Below, in pieces: positions 13,571 through 25,900 of a DNA stretch of 64,000 nucleotides. The first letter of the stretch is position 1. Each line of letters starts with the position of its first letter. The stretch lies in the NCBI RefSeq assembly GCF_031877795.1, contig NC_133932.1:90921994-90985993 (forward strand). The letters run 5' to 3'. This DNA comes from Strix aluco (lineage: Eukaryota > Chordata > Aves > Strigiformes > Strigidae). The notes beneath the pieces are model-generated. The model ran no database searches and was not told the DNA's origin. It saw only the letters and a program-made list of their open reading frames with translations. Made by a program: the position numbers and the translations under genes.

Positions 13571-14906
13571 AAGTCCTTTACGCCCTTAGCACTAGGAAGG
13601 AGAAGTCTCAGTTTCTGATCCCATCCATGATATCCTTGTGGGCCTTTCTGTAGGTCAGCAGTGGAGTGAGAACTAATCTTACATGGATAATGTCATGGTG
13701 ACTTCTTCCTTCAACTCTCCACTTATATTGAAAACATTCATTTTCAGTCTTTCTGGAAGAAAGAAGGAAAGAAGGAGGTGGAAAGGCTGTACAGAAAGAA
13801 CTGGCATTGTGGCATGACAAGGAAACCAAGTGCTGACAACAGCACTTGTTTCTAGAAAGGTTTATATTCAGATGATTTCTTGTCACAAAGCTGGCATTCC
13901 TGTGTCTGCAATATGAGAACTCTCTGACAGTTTAGAAATTTGACAGAAAGGGTGTTTCTCTCTTTATCTCCATTTAAGAGACATCTGAGGCTGCTATTTT
14001 ATTTCTGAGCAGGATATACAACAACTATTTATTTTCTTCCCTTTTCTTTTTCCTAGAGGTCAGAAATTGTGTGAGAAAGGATGAAACAGAAGAGACAACA
14101 AAAAACATATGGCATACAGCCTGGATGTATACTTCCATCCACGTGTCTTCCTTCGCATTTGTTTCAAATTTCTGAGGTTCTGACATTTGCAGCCTCAAAA
14201 AAAAAAGAAAAAAGAAAGGGGCAGGGGACTATTAGGAGAAACTTGGCCCGGGTCAGTTGGTGGTATTTCATTAAAGTCCGAAGTGGGATCCAGATAGAGA
14301 AACAGTCTGTTCTCAGTAGGTGTAATTTAGAGAGTGTAGAGGCAAGTTACTATTGTCCACAGCAACCCACAGATCCAACTCAGTGTGGATGAGTCCAAAA
14401 GACTCAACTTCATTGTAGCATGAAAAAGTACATCAAAGAATAATTACACCTCATAACAATATAGGCATTTCAGAGATAGTCACTTTTAAAAGGTTAAAAG
14501 ATAAATTGTCTTTTTATGACTTTTTCCATGTAGCCACACAAAGACGTCAGAACATTTTGTTATGTCATTTAGCTTGACAGCTCTACTGAGTAAATTATGA
14601 AACAAGTCTTCTTTGCATTACTTTCTGCATACCTGAATTCATCCTATAATAGAGTCGCTCAATTAAAGTATATACTGCATGTGAAAATTTCAGTATTTCC
14701 GGTTTAGTGAAATTTCTGTTTTAGTAATTCAGTTCTCTGTGTTTGGCTGTAAACACTGCATGTATTAATGTTGAGTATAGTTTAGATCAAAATGCTGTTT
14801 AATTACCTAAAATGTTACTTTATGACAAAGAAAGGTAGTTCAATATATAGGAAAATGAATGTGTAATTACTGAGATGTTTGAATGATGAATGAGTTGAGG
14901 CAGTGA
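13571..14906. other. Intergenic, nothing recognised
   Basis: Region between the ERVL-like LTR and the 54-bp tandem repeat. A 103-codon plus-strand open frame (14081-14392) contains a lysine run coded by an A-rich tract and is taken as chance. Confidence 0.6.
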
Positions 14907-15066
14907 CATTAATATTACAGGGACCCATTCCAAAAGACACCAGTTGAAAGAACTTTGTGTCATTAACTTTATTGGGAACCCTTCCAAAAGACTTAAGTTG
15001 AAAGAACTCATGCCTTTAATACTATTGGGAGTTATTCCAAAAAACAGTAGTTGAAAGAGCTTCTTG
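14907..15066 (+). repeat. Three-copy tandem repeat, period about 54 bp
   Basis: Copies start near 14907, 14961 and 15014. Each contains TTAA(T/C)..T.T, a GGGA segment, ATTCCAAAAGAC or a close variant, and AGTTGAAAGAACTT. Spacing is 54 then 53 bases. On the minus strand the copies give repeated SSFN..LLE peptides in an open frame at 14820-15011, which is a by-product. Confidence 0.85.
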
Positions 15067-15859
15067 TAGGATGATTTATTTGTTGGTTTAAGCAGATAAG
15101 TTAACCATTTTGGTATTAGATGCTGGATTTTGACAGCAATTCACTGTATTAATGGCTCTTATAAAGGGAGCTGGGGTATTCTGGACTAATATTCACTAAA
15201 TGTTGAAGTTAACCACTTAAAATCAGGAAACTGGTTTTATGTTCCTTTTTCATGGTATAAACACAAACATTTATTTTCCTGGTCCTTCACAGCTCGGTCC
15301 TTCTCTATTCCCTCTGTCTTGAATTTATCACTGATGTGTTGTTACTATTTCTTTTCCATGTGAATTGCTCTTTTTCTGCCAGGACATATCATGCCCTTGC
15401 AGACCTCAAAATTTTTAATTTATTGGCCAGTGATTCTGCACTGATAGTAGCTTGAAATGCTCACTTGTCTTCTTCCAAAAATGTCTCTGCATGACTGTCT
15501 CACACAGGATTCTCTGTGTGTGCTGGTCTTTGAATCCAATACCAGGAAACTTTTCTCAGTCTCTTACATGATAGGGAAATAAATTGCATGTTTGTTATGC
15601 TGGATAATATTTTGCACGGTCTGGTCTATCTCCACATCTTTTCATACCACTCTCTCAGCTCTTGTCTCAGATAATTTTGGGACAGGGTCTGTGTTTTCTG
15701 TGCTTATTAGAAGAGTACTGAATATAGAGTCCTGGCCATTGCAGATTTCCAGAGAGTGTCATGTGTATACTGTCACATTGCTATGTCCCATGTTTCACAT
15801 TCAGGTCTTAGTCCTTTGATCTTTCTGGCTACATACATGTTATTTATCACCCAAGACCC

Positions 15860-16215
15860 CATTGTGGGGTGGTGTTGGAAGGGCAGGAGCCCAAACACAT
15901 CCCTTGTGAAAAGAAATTGCAAGCATGAACTGGAAAACAGTGCATGCCAGGGTTTAATTCCTATATGAAATTTAAAAATAAATCCTGGCAGATTTGGCTT
16001 CTTCAGCCTGCAGGCTTCATGGCCTTGCATGCCCTTCCTGATTCTCATGCTATAGACTAAAACAGCATGCAATAGCCTTGGCAACATGCTACAAAACATT
16101 CCTGTGTTAGATTGTGAGGCAGCTGTCCTTTGTGTCCATTGTTGAATAGAATGGTGATAAACAGCACTTATAGAAGTGCCAGATGGGGTCAAGAGGAGAT
16201 CAAAACTCATGGTTC
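15860..16215 (-). other. Unassigned open segment beside the Harbinger relic
   Basis: A 145-codon minus-strand open frame spans 16210-15773 with no stop, which is long for this AT-rich background. It lies on the 3' side of the Harbinger transposase relic and could be part of the same element. I do not recognise its sequence (for example PSGTSISAVYHHSIQQWTQR), and chance remains possible. Confidence 0.25.
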
Positions 16216-16439
16216 CACCAGTTCAAATTCAGAAAATTGAGTATATATTTCCAAAATACTCACAACAGCTTGAATGGAGAAGTAACTATTTAATATACCC
16301 ATGATTCCATGTGCTCAGGTCAAGCCCTATATAGAGGTCCCAGAGTCCAAGAGATAGGTCTGTGTTTCAGCATCTTCAGACACCCCAGGGCCCAGCTGTG
16401 CAACATCCCACAGGAGTAGCCTCCAGATGGTGGTGACCA

Positions 16440-16915
16440 CAGTGGTTAGGGCCCCAGGAAGAAGTGGACAGGCATGTGGTCATGGTATTCATGAATCTCC
16501 TCACTGATCAACAATGATCTGCAGGATCAGGGAGCGATGCCTCTACCGATTCACACAGTTGTAGGTCTTAGCACTGGGAAATGTGGTGGAAAGCATCCCT
16601 TTAGTGTCTTACATGCACAGTGGGAAGATGCACTTACTGTTTCAGAGAGGCCAAGAGCACAGCAATGCATGGACATGGACAGTTGACAGAAAGGTCTTGC
16701 TTACTTTTCCTATGTTTCCTACCTGTCAGGGAACTTTCTCTCTCCAAACGGGCTTGGGGTGGACAGCTCCACAGGGCCACTTCTTGTCCATGGCAGAAAG
16801 GCACTGATGATGGTGTGTTGCTGCTGCATGGCAGGAATGAGCTCCCTACAAAGAACTTCGTATGTTCCCATACCTACCTTAAAGTTTTGGAGGTACTTTG
16901 AGCATCTCAAGTCTA
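16440..16915 (-). mobile_element. Degenerate PIF/Harbinger DNA transposon, transposase relic
   Basis: Minus-strand reading gives FKVGMGTYEVLCRELIPAMQ followed by QQHT (about 16810-16885). This lines up with the N-terminal block of Harbinger transposases (FRMTRATFNELCGDLAPALG then RQDT). Farther on, at about 16500-16565, YNCVNR, a stop, then RHRSLILQIIVDQ aligns with the catalytic-core motif YINRKGYFSMVLQALVDH. The roughly 240 bases between the two blocks are too short for the full intervening region, so internal deletion is likely. Stops and frame shifts show it is dead. The family is common in turtles and crocodilians. Termini and target duplications were not found. Confidence 0.65.
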
Positions 16916-18860
16916 AAATATAATGCTGTCATCAGAGAGTGCTCCCCTCCTCAAAAATTACTGCTCAACAACAGACTGTGGCTGCCTCCCTGACAAAGTG
17001 AGATAAAGGATAATGTCCCAGTTAAAACAGCCTTGTCTGATAGCATCTGAAGTGAGAGTCTGCCTTGTCCTGCAAGACCTACTTATCCTGTGCCAGACAT
17101 CTTTTCTTCAACACATGGGGTGTGAACAAACCTGAAATATTCCTCTCAGTCAAAGGCATAACACAGCCACTAACAACATCAGCAGCCAGAGCAATGGACA
17201 AATTATGTAGAAAGTCCAAATAAGAGTTTAGGTGCCTTTCTCATATAGAGAACTGGAGATATTTAAAACTCAACTGGACAAAATCCTGAGGAACCTGATC
17301 TAAGCTGACCCTGCTTCAAGCTGAGAGTTGTATCAAAGGACATCAAGAGATCTCTTCCAATTTAAATTACTCTTTAATTCAGTGATTCTAACACATACCT
17401 ATGCTATAATATCATCACACTCAACTGTAAGAGAAAAAGAATCACCAAACTTAAAAGACCAATGTAGAGTCCAAATGAAATCATTGCTAACGACTGCAAT
17501 GGTACAATGTGAAGTTTGAACATTTTTCAAAGGCTGAACATAAGTTCTTTCTCCCTGTCTTCATTACACATGTGATAAATAAAATATATATAACAGACAG
17601 CATGAACTAACTTTCAACTTACTTTTTATGTACAGTACTCTTCCTTGTGGTAAATCGTTCACTATGCAAGACACATTGTGACAAATATTATATGCAGCAT
17701 GAGACTACAATCTTTTAATGACACTCTACATCTTGAACTCATTTTCAAAGGAGGATGCAAATATCTTTACACTTAAATATAAAATACTATTCTGTAGTCT
17801 GTCTTTCAAGGCCAAAGTATATTTGCAGCTGTATTCAAATAGAAGATGTGTTAGTGATAGTCTTAAGTGTGTATCCAAACACAAGAAACTGTATCAAAGA
17901 AGCAACTTTCTGGTGTCCAACACATAGCAAACTGCTGCTTTCCCCTTGTCATCACAATCTCTGGCTCTGTTCTTTCTCCCTCAAAGTTTGATGTTGATAT
18001 GCATATATTTGGTATGCATATACTATGCACACCTAATAGAAGCTCACACTGTGCCATAAGAACCATTAAGAAACATAGAATTTACCTCAGTTGTATAAGT
18101 ATACAATCAGAGAAAGTCTCAGGACCACAGAACTCAGAAAATACATACGCAAGACAGATGAGGGGTAAAGGAAGAACATACAAGCACAGCGAACAATGTG
18201 GTAGTAGCAAACATTAGCTCAGTTAGCATTATTATTGTCTTTATTTGTTGCTTAAATCTTTTCAATGGAGTTCTGAGAGGAATTAGATAGGTGGAAAAAT
18301 GAAAAGATAGGAGAAATCTGTGAGAGCAAATGGCAAATCTGTATGGACAACAGTCTATACAGAGTTAAGACAGCAGAAATAAGCTTTTAAAGTCATCACT
18401 GTTTTAATGTTTTCAGCTTCCACAGTTTCTGCAGTGGATGTCTCAGCTTTCCTCTTTGGTTGGCTCAGGTCTGCTGCTTCTTTTGTAGATTTTAAAACCT
18501 GTATGGCAAAGGAAGGAAGACATCTAAGCTCTGTCCAATTTACCATCTGGATGGGCAGTGATGTACTCCCAGATGTTCACATCACAATTTGTTTAAGCAC
18601 AGTAACTTCTGCTCAGCCCTTATTCCTAGCTTTCATTTCAATGTAAACTGGAAAAGCTCTGTATGTTCATCACCTCAGTCCTAGATGCACTCTAGCCCTG
18701 GTCATCTAGACATAGCCTTAGTGATTTCTAGTCCATACTTTTCGGTTTGGGAAGTTATACAGCTTTGCAAGGATCTTTCAGCATCAATTGCCTATGCAGA
18801 GTATGAACAAAAAGGATGAGTACTGGCTAAGGATAAGACTTTTAAAAAATAACAAAAGCA
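16916..18860. other. Intergenic, nothing recognised
   Basis: AT-rich DNA between the Harbinger and gypsy relics. A 116-codon plus-strand frame (17867-18217) shows no recognised motif. Confidence 0.6.
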
Positions 18861-19210
18861 ATTAGCAGAGGGTGGCCCCATCAGCCTGTTCAAGAAGGAC
18901 TTTCAGACCCAGATGGAATTTTGGTTTAAGGACAGAAAAAAGGTTATTCTTGCACTCTTACTTTTATAAAAAAGACCATACAGGTCATTTAAGGATTGAA
19001 AAACCTAAGAAGAAACTTAAGAGGAGAATCAGAAGTGCTTTATATTGGCTCAGCTGAACAGAGATATTGAGGAATTTCGAGATGTGTTGTATATGCCAGA
19101 AGAACAAGCCAAGTCAAGCAAAAGAGCCCCTTTTAGTGGCACAGGAAAAATTGTTCCCCTGGAGCAACATAGGAATAAATTTGTTTAGATTGGCCAAGAA
19201 AATAAATGTA
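18861..19210 (+). mobile_element. Ty3/gypsy-type retrotransposon relic, integrase N-terminus
   Basis: Plus-strand reading across frame breaks gives ISRGWPHQPVQ, DPDGILV, then DHTGHLRIEKPKKK, ALYWLS, CCICQKNKPSQAKEPLLVA and FPWSNIGINLF. This is the order and spacing of the gypsy-class Pol integrase region: a GWP.....DG(I/L)L linker, an HHCC zinc-binding domain (both His and both Cys retained, with the H..H at about 18977-18988 and CxxC near 19085-19097), KEPL, then PW..IG.DLF at the start of the catalytic core. Stops and frameshifts mean it is inactive. No LTR or reverse transcriptase was recognised nearby. Confidence 0.75.
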
Positions 19211-20894
19211 CTTTTTTTCTGACTAAGTTAACTAAGAAGCTGTATTTTGTGAAGTTTGGTTATAAACAAGTTACTGCTAGTGCGCCCTTAGTCATAACCT
19301 AGCAGTGACTTTGAAAAAGTTTACTACAATTAAATTACAGGATATAACAACTAAATACAGGTTGCCACCTGTAGGTATTTGTTTTAGTAGACAGGGAGAA
19401 TTATAATGTTTTTACTGATGATAGAAGTTGATGCCAGAATTTTGTGGAAGTATAAATACAGCTATATGCAATATGATCTGATGGTCATGGAGTTTTCAAC
19501 AATCCATTGACTTGAAGCACCATTATGCACATGATGGAAATCAGTGATCAGAAAATAAAGGAGATGGAGGAAGCACAATGTCCAATGAAAAGTGACTTAT
19601 GTCATACACTCTAATCATATCACAATTGACCAAATTTCCCCAACTTCCCACCTTTTCCTATTTATACTGTAGCTAGACTGAGCCCTGTAAACCTCAGATA
19701 GACTCCAATATGGTTGTCCCACATGCTTATGAGCTTGGCATCAATAGACATATGCCAGTATCTCCAGTTTCAGGAGAGAAGGTAAGAGTCATTCAGCTTG
19801 ACATTTTTTTCTTTGATATAGTCACGATTAGGCAGTTGTTACAAGAGATAAGACAGCTAAATCCCAGGTTCTTAATACTCTAAAAAAACCCACTTACAAT
19901 TTTCTATTAACAGCAGTTTTGATATTTGAAGAGAGACCTGCCAGTGAAAGGCACCTCAAAGACTAGTCGAAAACAGTTATTATCCTCAGCACATGATAAT
20001 CAGTTTATGTAGTAGGTTGATTACAAATATTTGGAAGTAAGACCCATACATATTGCTTAAGGATTGATATTTTAAGTGTTTTGGTCAGGAGGCTGAGCAA
20101 AGGTCAGCTTCTCTAAGACAGCTCTGCATGCATGAAAGCTCTCTTAGATTATGTCCCCTTGATGGCATAGAGGGCAAAGAGGGGAACCTGGAGAAATGAA
20201 CCAATGAACATGCTTAAATATGTTTTATGTTCATTTCATGTTGTATATTTATCTAAAAATTCATGCAAACAAAAATATTACTTAACTGCAACTCTGCTAA
20301 AAGACTTCCTAATCCTTCATCCTAAACTGGGAGATACAATAGAGCTCTAGACTTGACACCTGAATGGTCCAACAGTGAGTGAGATATAACCAAAGGTAAG
20401 AAGCAAGTAACCAGAGCTCTAAATGTCTTGCTAGAAAGAGGACTCAAACTAGTAGCTGTGTACTTCAAGGAAGGAGCTGTACACTGTTTCTGCTTCTTTG
20501 CTTCCCATCCCTCCCTTCCCCCTCCCCTCTTTCCACAAAGCACTGTTTAATTAACCTATTCATTTGTTTGGTTCAGCACACACATCTGCAGAAGTATTTG
20601 TTCAGACAAACTAGGTTTATTTTCTCAGGTTTCTAGGTGAATATTCAAATCTGGTTTAGTAAAGAGACTTCTAGAAGCCTTTTGTTGTTGCCAGTAAGGC
20701 CTAACAAAATGATTACAGTTATTAAGTTTTATCTGGGAAAATAAGCTGTGGTGTATGAAACCTTACCTTTAAGAGGACCATCTTGGGAAGTGTGTCACTG
20801 ATCACAAAGGATGTCGATCCATTACCACAGACCCTGAGGTTACATCTAAACTGCTCAACAAAGCATGCCACTTTGACTGGGTGGCACCAGCTTG
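19211..20894. other. Intergenic; may include more gypsy-element debris at its left end
   Basis: The integrase core should continue past 19210, but after FPWSNIGINLF I can follow no convincing DDE-domain motif. The rest shows nothing recognisable. Confidence 0.5.
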
Positions 20895-21010
20895 CTTACC
20901 TCAAACTGGTTTAGGACTAATCTCCTAGAGATTTGTCTTGGAGATGGCTAGTTGAAGCAGTCCAAAATAAAGGGAGGGAATGAGCTAGGAATTAGGCAAT
21001 ATAGGTCATC
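20895..21010 (-). repeat. Dispersed repeat, copy 2 (inverted relative to 3225-3345)
   Basis: Its complement reads ATTGCCTAATTCCTAGCTCA ... GGACTGCTTCAACTAGCCA ... TCCAAGACAAATCTCTAGGA, matching copy 1 in order and spacing. The sequence beyond it (about 20815-20895) shows no clear match to the flank of copy 1. Confidence 0.6.
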
Positions 21011-22849
21011 TTAGACATAGTGTCCTTCAACAGCCCTATTCTGTTCAGCAGTAATGACTGAGCCCTCCCCTCACCTTTCAACATCTACTGTGGAAGTGAG
21101 ATGGCACTAACATACTGAGTGCCTGCACCCTTTTAGAGGAGGCTCAGGAACAGCTTGGTAGTAGGTCTCACAACTGCCAGGGGGATTGGGCAGGGTTTGA
21201 GTCATTTCGTGGTAGAGGACAGAAAAGCAAAGAGAGGGAGCACAGTTAAGTGCTGTAGCTGAGGTGTTAACCAGAAACCAGAGCAAATTCAGCAACAAAG
21301 TCTGGAGTGTATCAGATGCAAGAGAGACCAGAGTCTGTCCAAGCAATATGGAAAGGTTGATTCTGAGCTCATACCACTTTCAGGCATCAATAACAATTGT
21401 AAAGAGCTGCAGTAATACAGTTCAAGAAAGCAGATGAAGTCACTCAAACTAGGACAGAATAGAGGAGGTAGCTCTGCCAGCTGTTTTGGATTGCTCCTCA
21501 GAAAGCTTTGGTTATTCCAAGCTGTTACCTGTACAGAGATCCTAGACGTGGCTTTTAACTAAGGCTGTCAGACCACAGCCTTGCATCATAGTCTAGTCCT
21601 CTGTGTGCAGTGTGCTGCACCATTCACAAGGACATACAGCAAAGTCCCAGTGAGTCTCCCGCAAATAGCTCTGCAGGAGCTGACACCAACACAGAAGTTC
21701 CTGTGTCTAGCAGGGATGGTGCTGACAGCTCTTTGGAAGGGTCTTATGGTTAGGGATCTCAAGACTGTCAGCCACCCTGCCCAGAGCTGGCTTGGAACGA
21801 TCCCACTGCGTTTGTCTTTCCAGGTCGATTTTTGATGGATGATTTGTTTATCCAGATAATCTCTCTTTGAGATTCTGCCAAAGCCAGGAAGTGACTGAGT
21901 TGTCACCTCAAAGCCTGTGCTATACTCCTACTCTTTGGGTTTAATGCAGATTTTAAAAATGCTCCAAGCACTATAGAGCATCCAAAGGATTTCTAGCCTG
22001 TGACAAAGCACATTTCCAGACGAAAAGCTGCTAGAAGTATTATGTTACGTGTACGGTCAGCTGTAAATTTGTATCCTGTGGTATTTTCTCTTGGACATGG
22101 GACATAGTCATTTTTAAAAAAAAACAAAACAAAACCAAAAAAAATCCCTTTACTGTGTTGGTCATACTTCTTACAGATGTTATTAATTGCCCTCTGTGAT
22201 AGAAAAATATTTTTCCTCATGCAAAAATTTCTTACAAACACGATCTAGAGATTTTTTAAAATATTTTTATCACGCCTTCAGGCATTACCTTTCTCCAATA
22301 TTTTGGCAAGTACAAGGTGTACTGTCATGTCACAGAATACCATCTGACTAACAATAAAAATAAATCAGTGTATGGAGTATCTCTGTGTTCTTGAGAAGAG
22401 TTAAAATTCCAGCACTGTCTTTTCACTAAAAATCACTCAGCCCTCACTTTCTCCAACTTGCTGGAAAATCTATTGCTTTACATTACTCCAAGTCAAATGT
22501 CAAGGGCAATCTTCCCACCCTAGAGCTGTTTTATGATGGAGAATTTGTCTTTATTTTGCTTCTTGGCTTCCTAAAAATGATTCCGTTTTCTCAGAGTCTT
22601 TTAATCAATGTCTTTTTCATCTGTAGCAACTTAATGTGGAGTATTTCTGCAAACACTCTCTTTCCCAAGTCCTATCTGCTGTGGTTCCTCTGAATTCTCC
22701 AAGTTTTCAAAGCATATGATAGCCACTACACTTTCCACTTTCTCATCTGGACATGCTTTGTCTGCATTAGATCCAGCACTTTGTCAGAACGTGTCACTTA
22801 ACATAAAATCTGAATGTTGAATAATAGAGCCAAGATTGATCACCTGTAG
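21011..22849. other. Intergenic, nothing recognised
   Basis: The part 21450-21830 is somewhat GC-richer, with open frames on both strands (84 and 106 codons). None has a recognised motif; it may be an unidentified repeat. Confidence 0.5.
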
Positions 22850-22960
22850 TTATTAATACCTAAAGTGAGGAAACTGAGGCAGAAATGTAAATATCTGATG
22901 CTTGTCTATAGTCAATGAAGAGAAGCAAGTATTTCAGAAAGACTAAATGACCTTCTTGAC
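22850..22960 (-). mobile_element. MIR/L2-like ancient SINE/LINE tail fragment
   Basis: AAAGTGAGGAAACTGAGGCA followed by GAAATGTAAATATCTGATGC and CTATAGTCAATGAAGAG resembles the complement of the MIR/L2-type segment GATGAGGAAACTGAGGCACA...TTGCCCAAGGTCA. Only the first core is strong; the rest is diverged. Confidence 0.45.
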
Positions 22961-25900
22961 ATGTACTTCCCTCTATTGACTACATAAGGAGATGACATTT
23001 TAGATACTGTAGTTAGATGCCTGACTTTCATGGGAATACATCCAAGAAAAAAAGGCATTATACTTTTAACATAAAGCAAAATGATCAAGTTAAAGTCAGG
23101 AACCTCTTGTGGATGTACCCCTGTTTATTTTGCATATATTACAGTAAAAACAAAGTGATTGTACTGCTGTCAGGCTGAGGTAGCTAGTATGATTAATGTC
23201 AAGCCTTGAATTTCATGGTAAGATCTGAAAATCTTTTAAAACTCTTTCTGTATAAAAAGCAGAAAATTAAATCTTGCATCATTTCCTCAGAGTGTTACTA
23301 ACTTCAGTACAAAATTTAGACTCCTCTACTGTCTGACTCTCCCTTTTATGAAATTCTGAAATCCGTAATTTATATTTTTTTGTGTACTGAATTCTGGTAG
23401 AAATGAAAACTCAATTCCCAGAAAACTTTTTTTTTGTAATAAGGACAAAAGACAGTCAACCTGATTTTCTTCTCTGTGTCTGTTAAGAGAGTTCTGCTTC
23501 TTGTACAACTGTTACCTTGTAAAGCCACTACACATCAACATAAGACCTGTTCCATTTACATCTGTTTAGGAACATATGGAGTGTGAGTGACTTTACTGGG
23601 GAAACAAGCGGTTCATATAACTCTAGGAGTCAGAAGTAAACAATTGGAGAGCAGAAACCATGGATGAGCCTACTTGTGTAGTGGAAAGGAACAGCAGTAA
23701 GTGATGACAAATTGACATTTAAGGATAAGAATTGTAATTTGGTGAGCACCGAAATCAAGAACCTGAAATCATAATTTGGCAAAGCATTGAAACCAAGAAC
23801 CTGATAAGATCAAAAAACTGAGGACCAATGTCTTACTACTACTTAATTAGCATGATGGGTTCCTCCCCTGTTGCCTATCAGCACCTTATTTCTGCACAAA
23901 TTCCAGTGGTTACTTGATTAACTACAGTCTGTCATATATGCTTTAATCTGTCTAGAGTAATTTAGCAGTTGTGGTGCTTCAGACATAAAATGTTTACTGT
24001 ACAAGCAGTATAATTATTATATGTGAGTATGTGTACAGAGAAGACAGAGAAAGTTTATCTTCCAGTGCCATTTAAATCTTTCTAAAGTTTCCCATGGGCA
24101 CATATCAAATGACCTCAGATCACTTATTTTCACATTTCATAGTTGTCACCAGGAATACAAGCAACATTGGGATGAAATGTACCTTAATTTTGACAACAAA
24201 AGTATTTTAATTCACTTAATAAAAAAGCTAATGTTCCACTGGCAGGAATCTTGAAAGCATGTGGATAACAGTGTTTGCAACTGTCCCAGAGGCCCTAGGA
24301 AATGACAGGTGTATGTTGTTAGACTGGAGGCATGATCTCTCTCCCCGCAAGGTCTAATCTAGTTGTCTAGGTCTTCTCTGCTTTAATGGAGGGAGAGAGA
24401 CACTGACATGTCCACATGGAAGCTGATCTGAATAAATGTCTCGGTAAAAAAGAAAAATTGCTCCAAATATTCGATATAGGGAAATACTGTATGACTGACT
24501 TGGAGGAGATATCTAACTTTTGGATGGTTAAAGTTAGCTTAAATAAATCATGCATTTAGAAATTATATTTTGGGAAGAAATATTTTTTATATTTCAGAAA
24601 CAGTGAAGAACAGATGGCAGAGAAACATTGACACACCTATAATGACACTGAAGGAGTGGGGAAGGCAGTGGGCCCAACAGGAGCAAGCAGTGTGTACGAC
24701 ATGGTTGTTCTTTATCAGTTGCTCCACTTGCCAGTTTTAATCTCCACTTAAATCAAATACCCAAACCGCCTTTCTTGCTTTACTACTTGTTTGTAATGTT
24801 CTAGGCTTTTGCTGGTGCTAAACTGTGAATACAGGAAAGCAATGAAAGAGCAGACATACCCAGTAGGCAAACATTAAAAATCAAACGAAAGAGAAAGGTC
24901 CCTTTTTTATTCGAACTATAACCCACAAAGATTTCATTTTAATAAAGCAGGATACCCTGCTGGAAAAACCTTCTCATATCGACTAGACAGTTTGTGCCCT
25001 AGTGCAGTTCAGATGTTACTGCTGGCGACTGCTAAAACTAGTTTGCATTTCCACCAGCAAGCTGATCATCTTGACAGATTTAGGTCAAACTGCTGAGGCA
25101 GTGATTCACACCTGGTCTGGAGAACAGAATGGGTGGGCTAAAAAGTACAGATGAAAACCTGCACTGTATTTAAACTAAGGGTCCATTTTTTTCAGTGCTG
25201 TTGCAGTTTGCTCAGTGTATTAGCAGTCATGCACAAGAAAGCTACTTTCTCAAAGTATGATTCAGCCACTGTTTCATATAAAATACTTAAAACTAATAAA
25301 AACAATTATTACTCAAGCAACCTTAGAAGACATGGAAGCAATGATATAAGCACTAAGTTATCTCCACCAATTAATTTCCTATCTTCCTGTGTCTGTCTTG
25401 TAAACTCTAGGCTACTCACATCCAGTAGTGCTTCACAATGTATATAGAAGACATTGCAAATGCAGAAGACATTGCTTGTGTTAAACTAAAAGTAGTCCAT
25501 GATGGTACTGCAGACCTGTAGGTCCTCTGATTCTGTTACAGGCACAGGAGCCAGATCCATCAGTGAGTTCCACTATCCCAAATCCTGCGCCCAGAACAGG
25601 ATTCAAGCATTTTGAACAGTACCCACTGAGAACAGGCAGCAGGCCATCCAAAAGACACCCCAGATTCCCAAGGGCACTCTTGTAAACCACTCTTTCTTCA
25701 CCCATGACCAAACTTGAAAGAATTGAGCTAAGCAGAGCTGTGAGTGTTGTGCTTTGGCTAAGCGTTAGGCGCTCCCTTATAGGATCCCTATTCAGCAAGT
25801 GGCTGTGTTTTGCTCTAGCTGAATTTCCCAGGTGGTCTTTTCAGTGCATCCCCACTGAGAGAGCTTTCCAGCGCCACAGCCCAGCAGAATAAAAAAGGGC

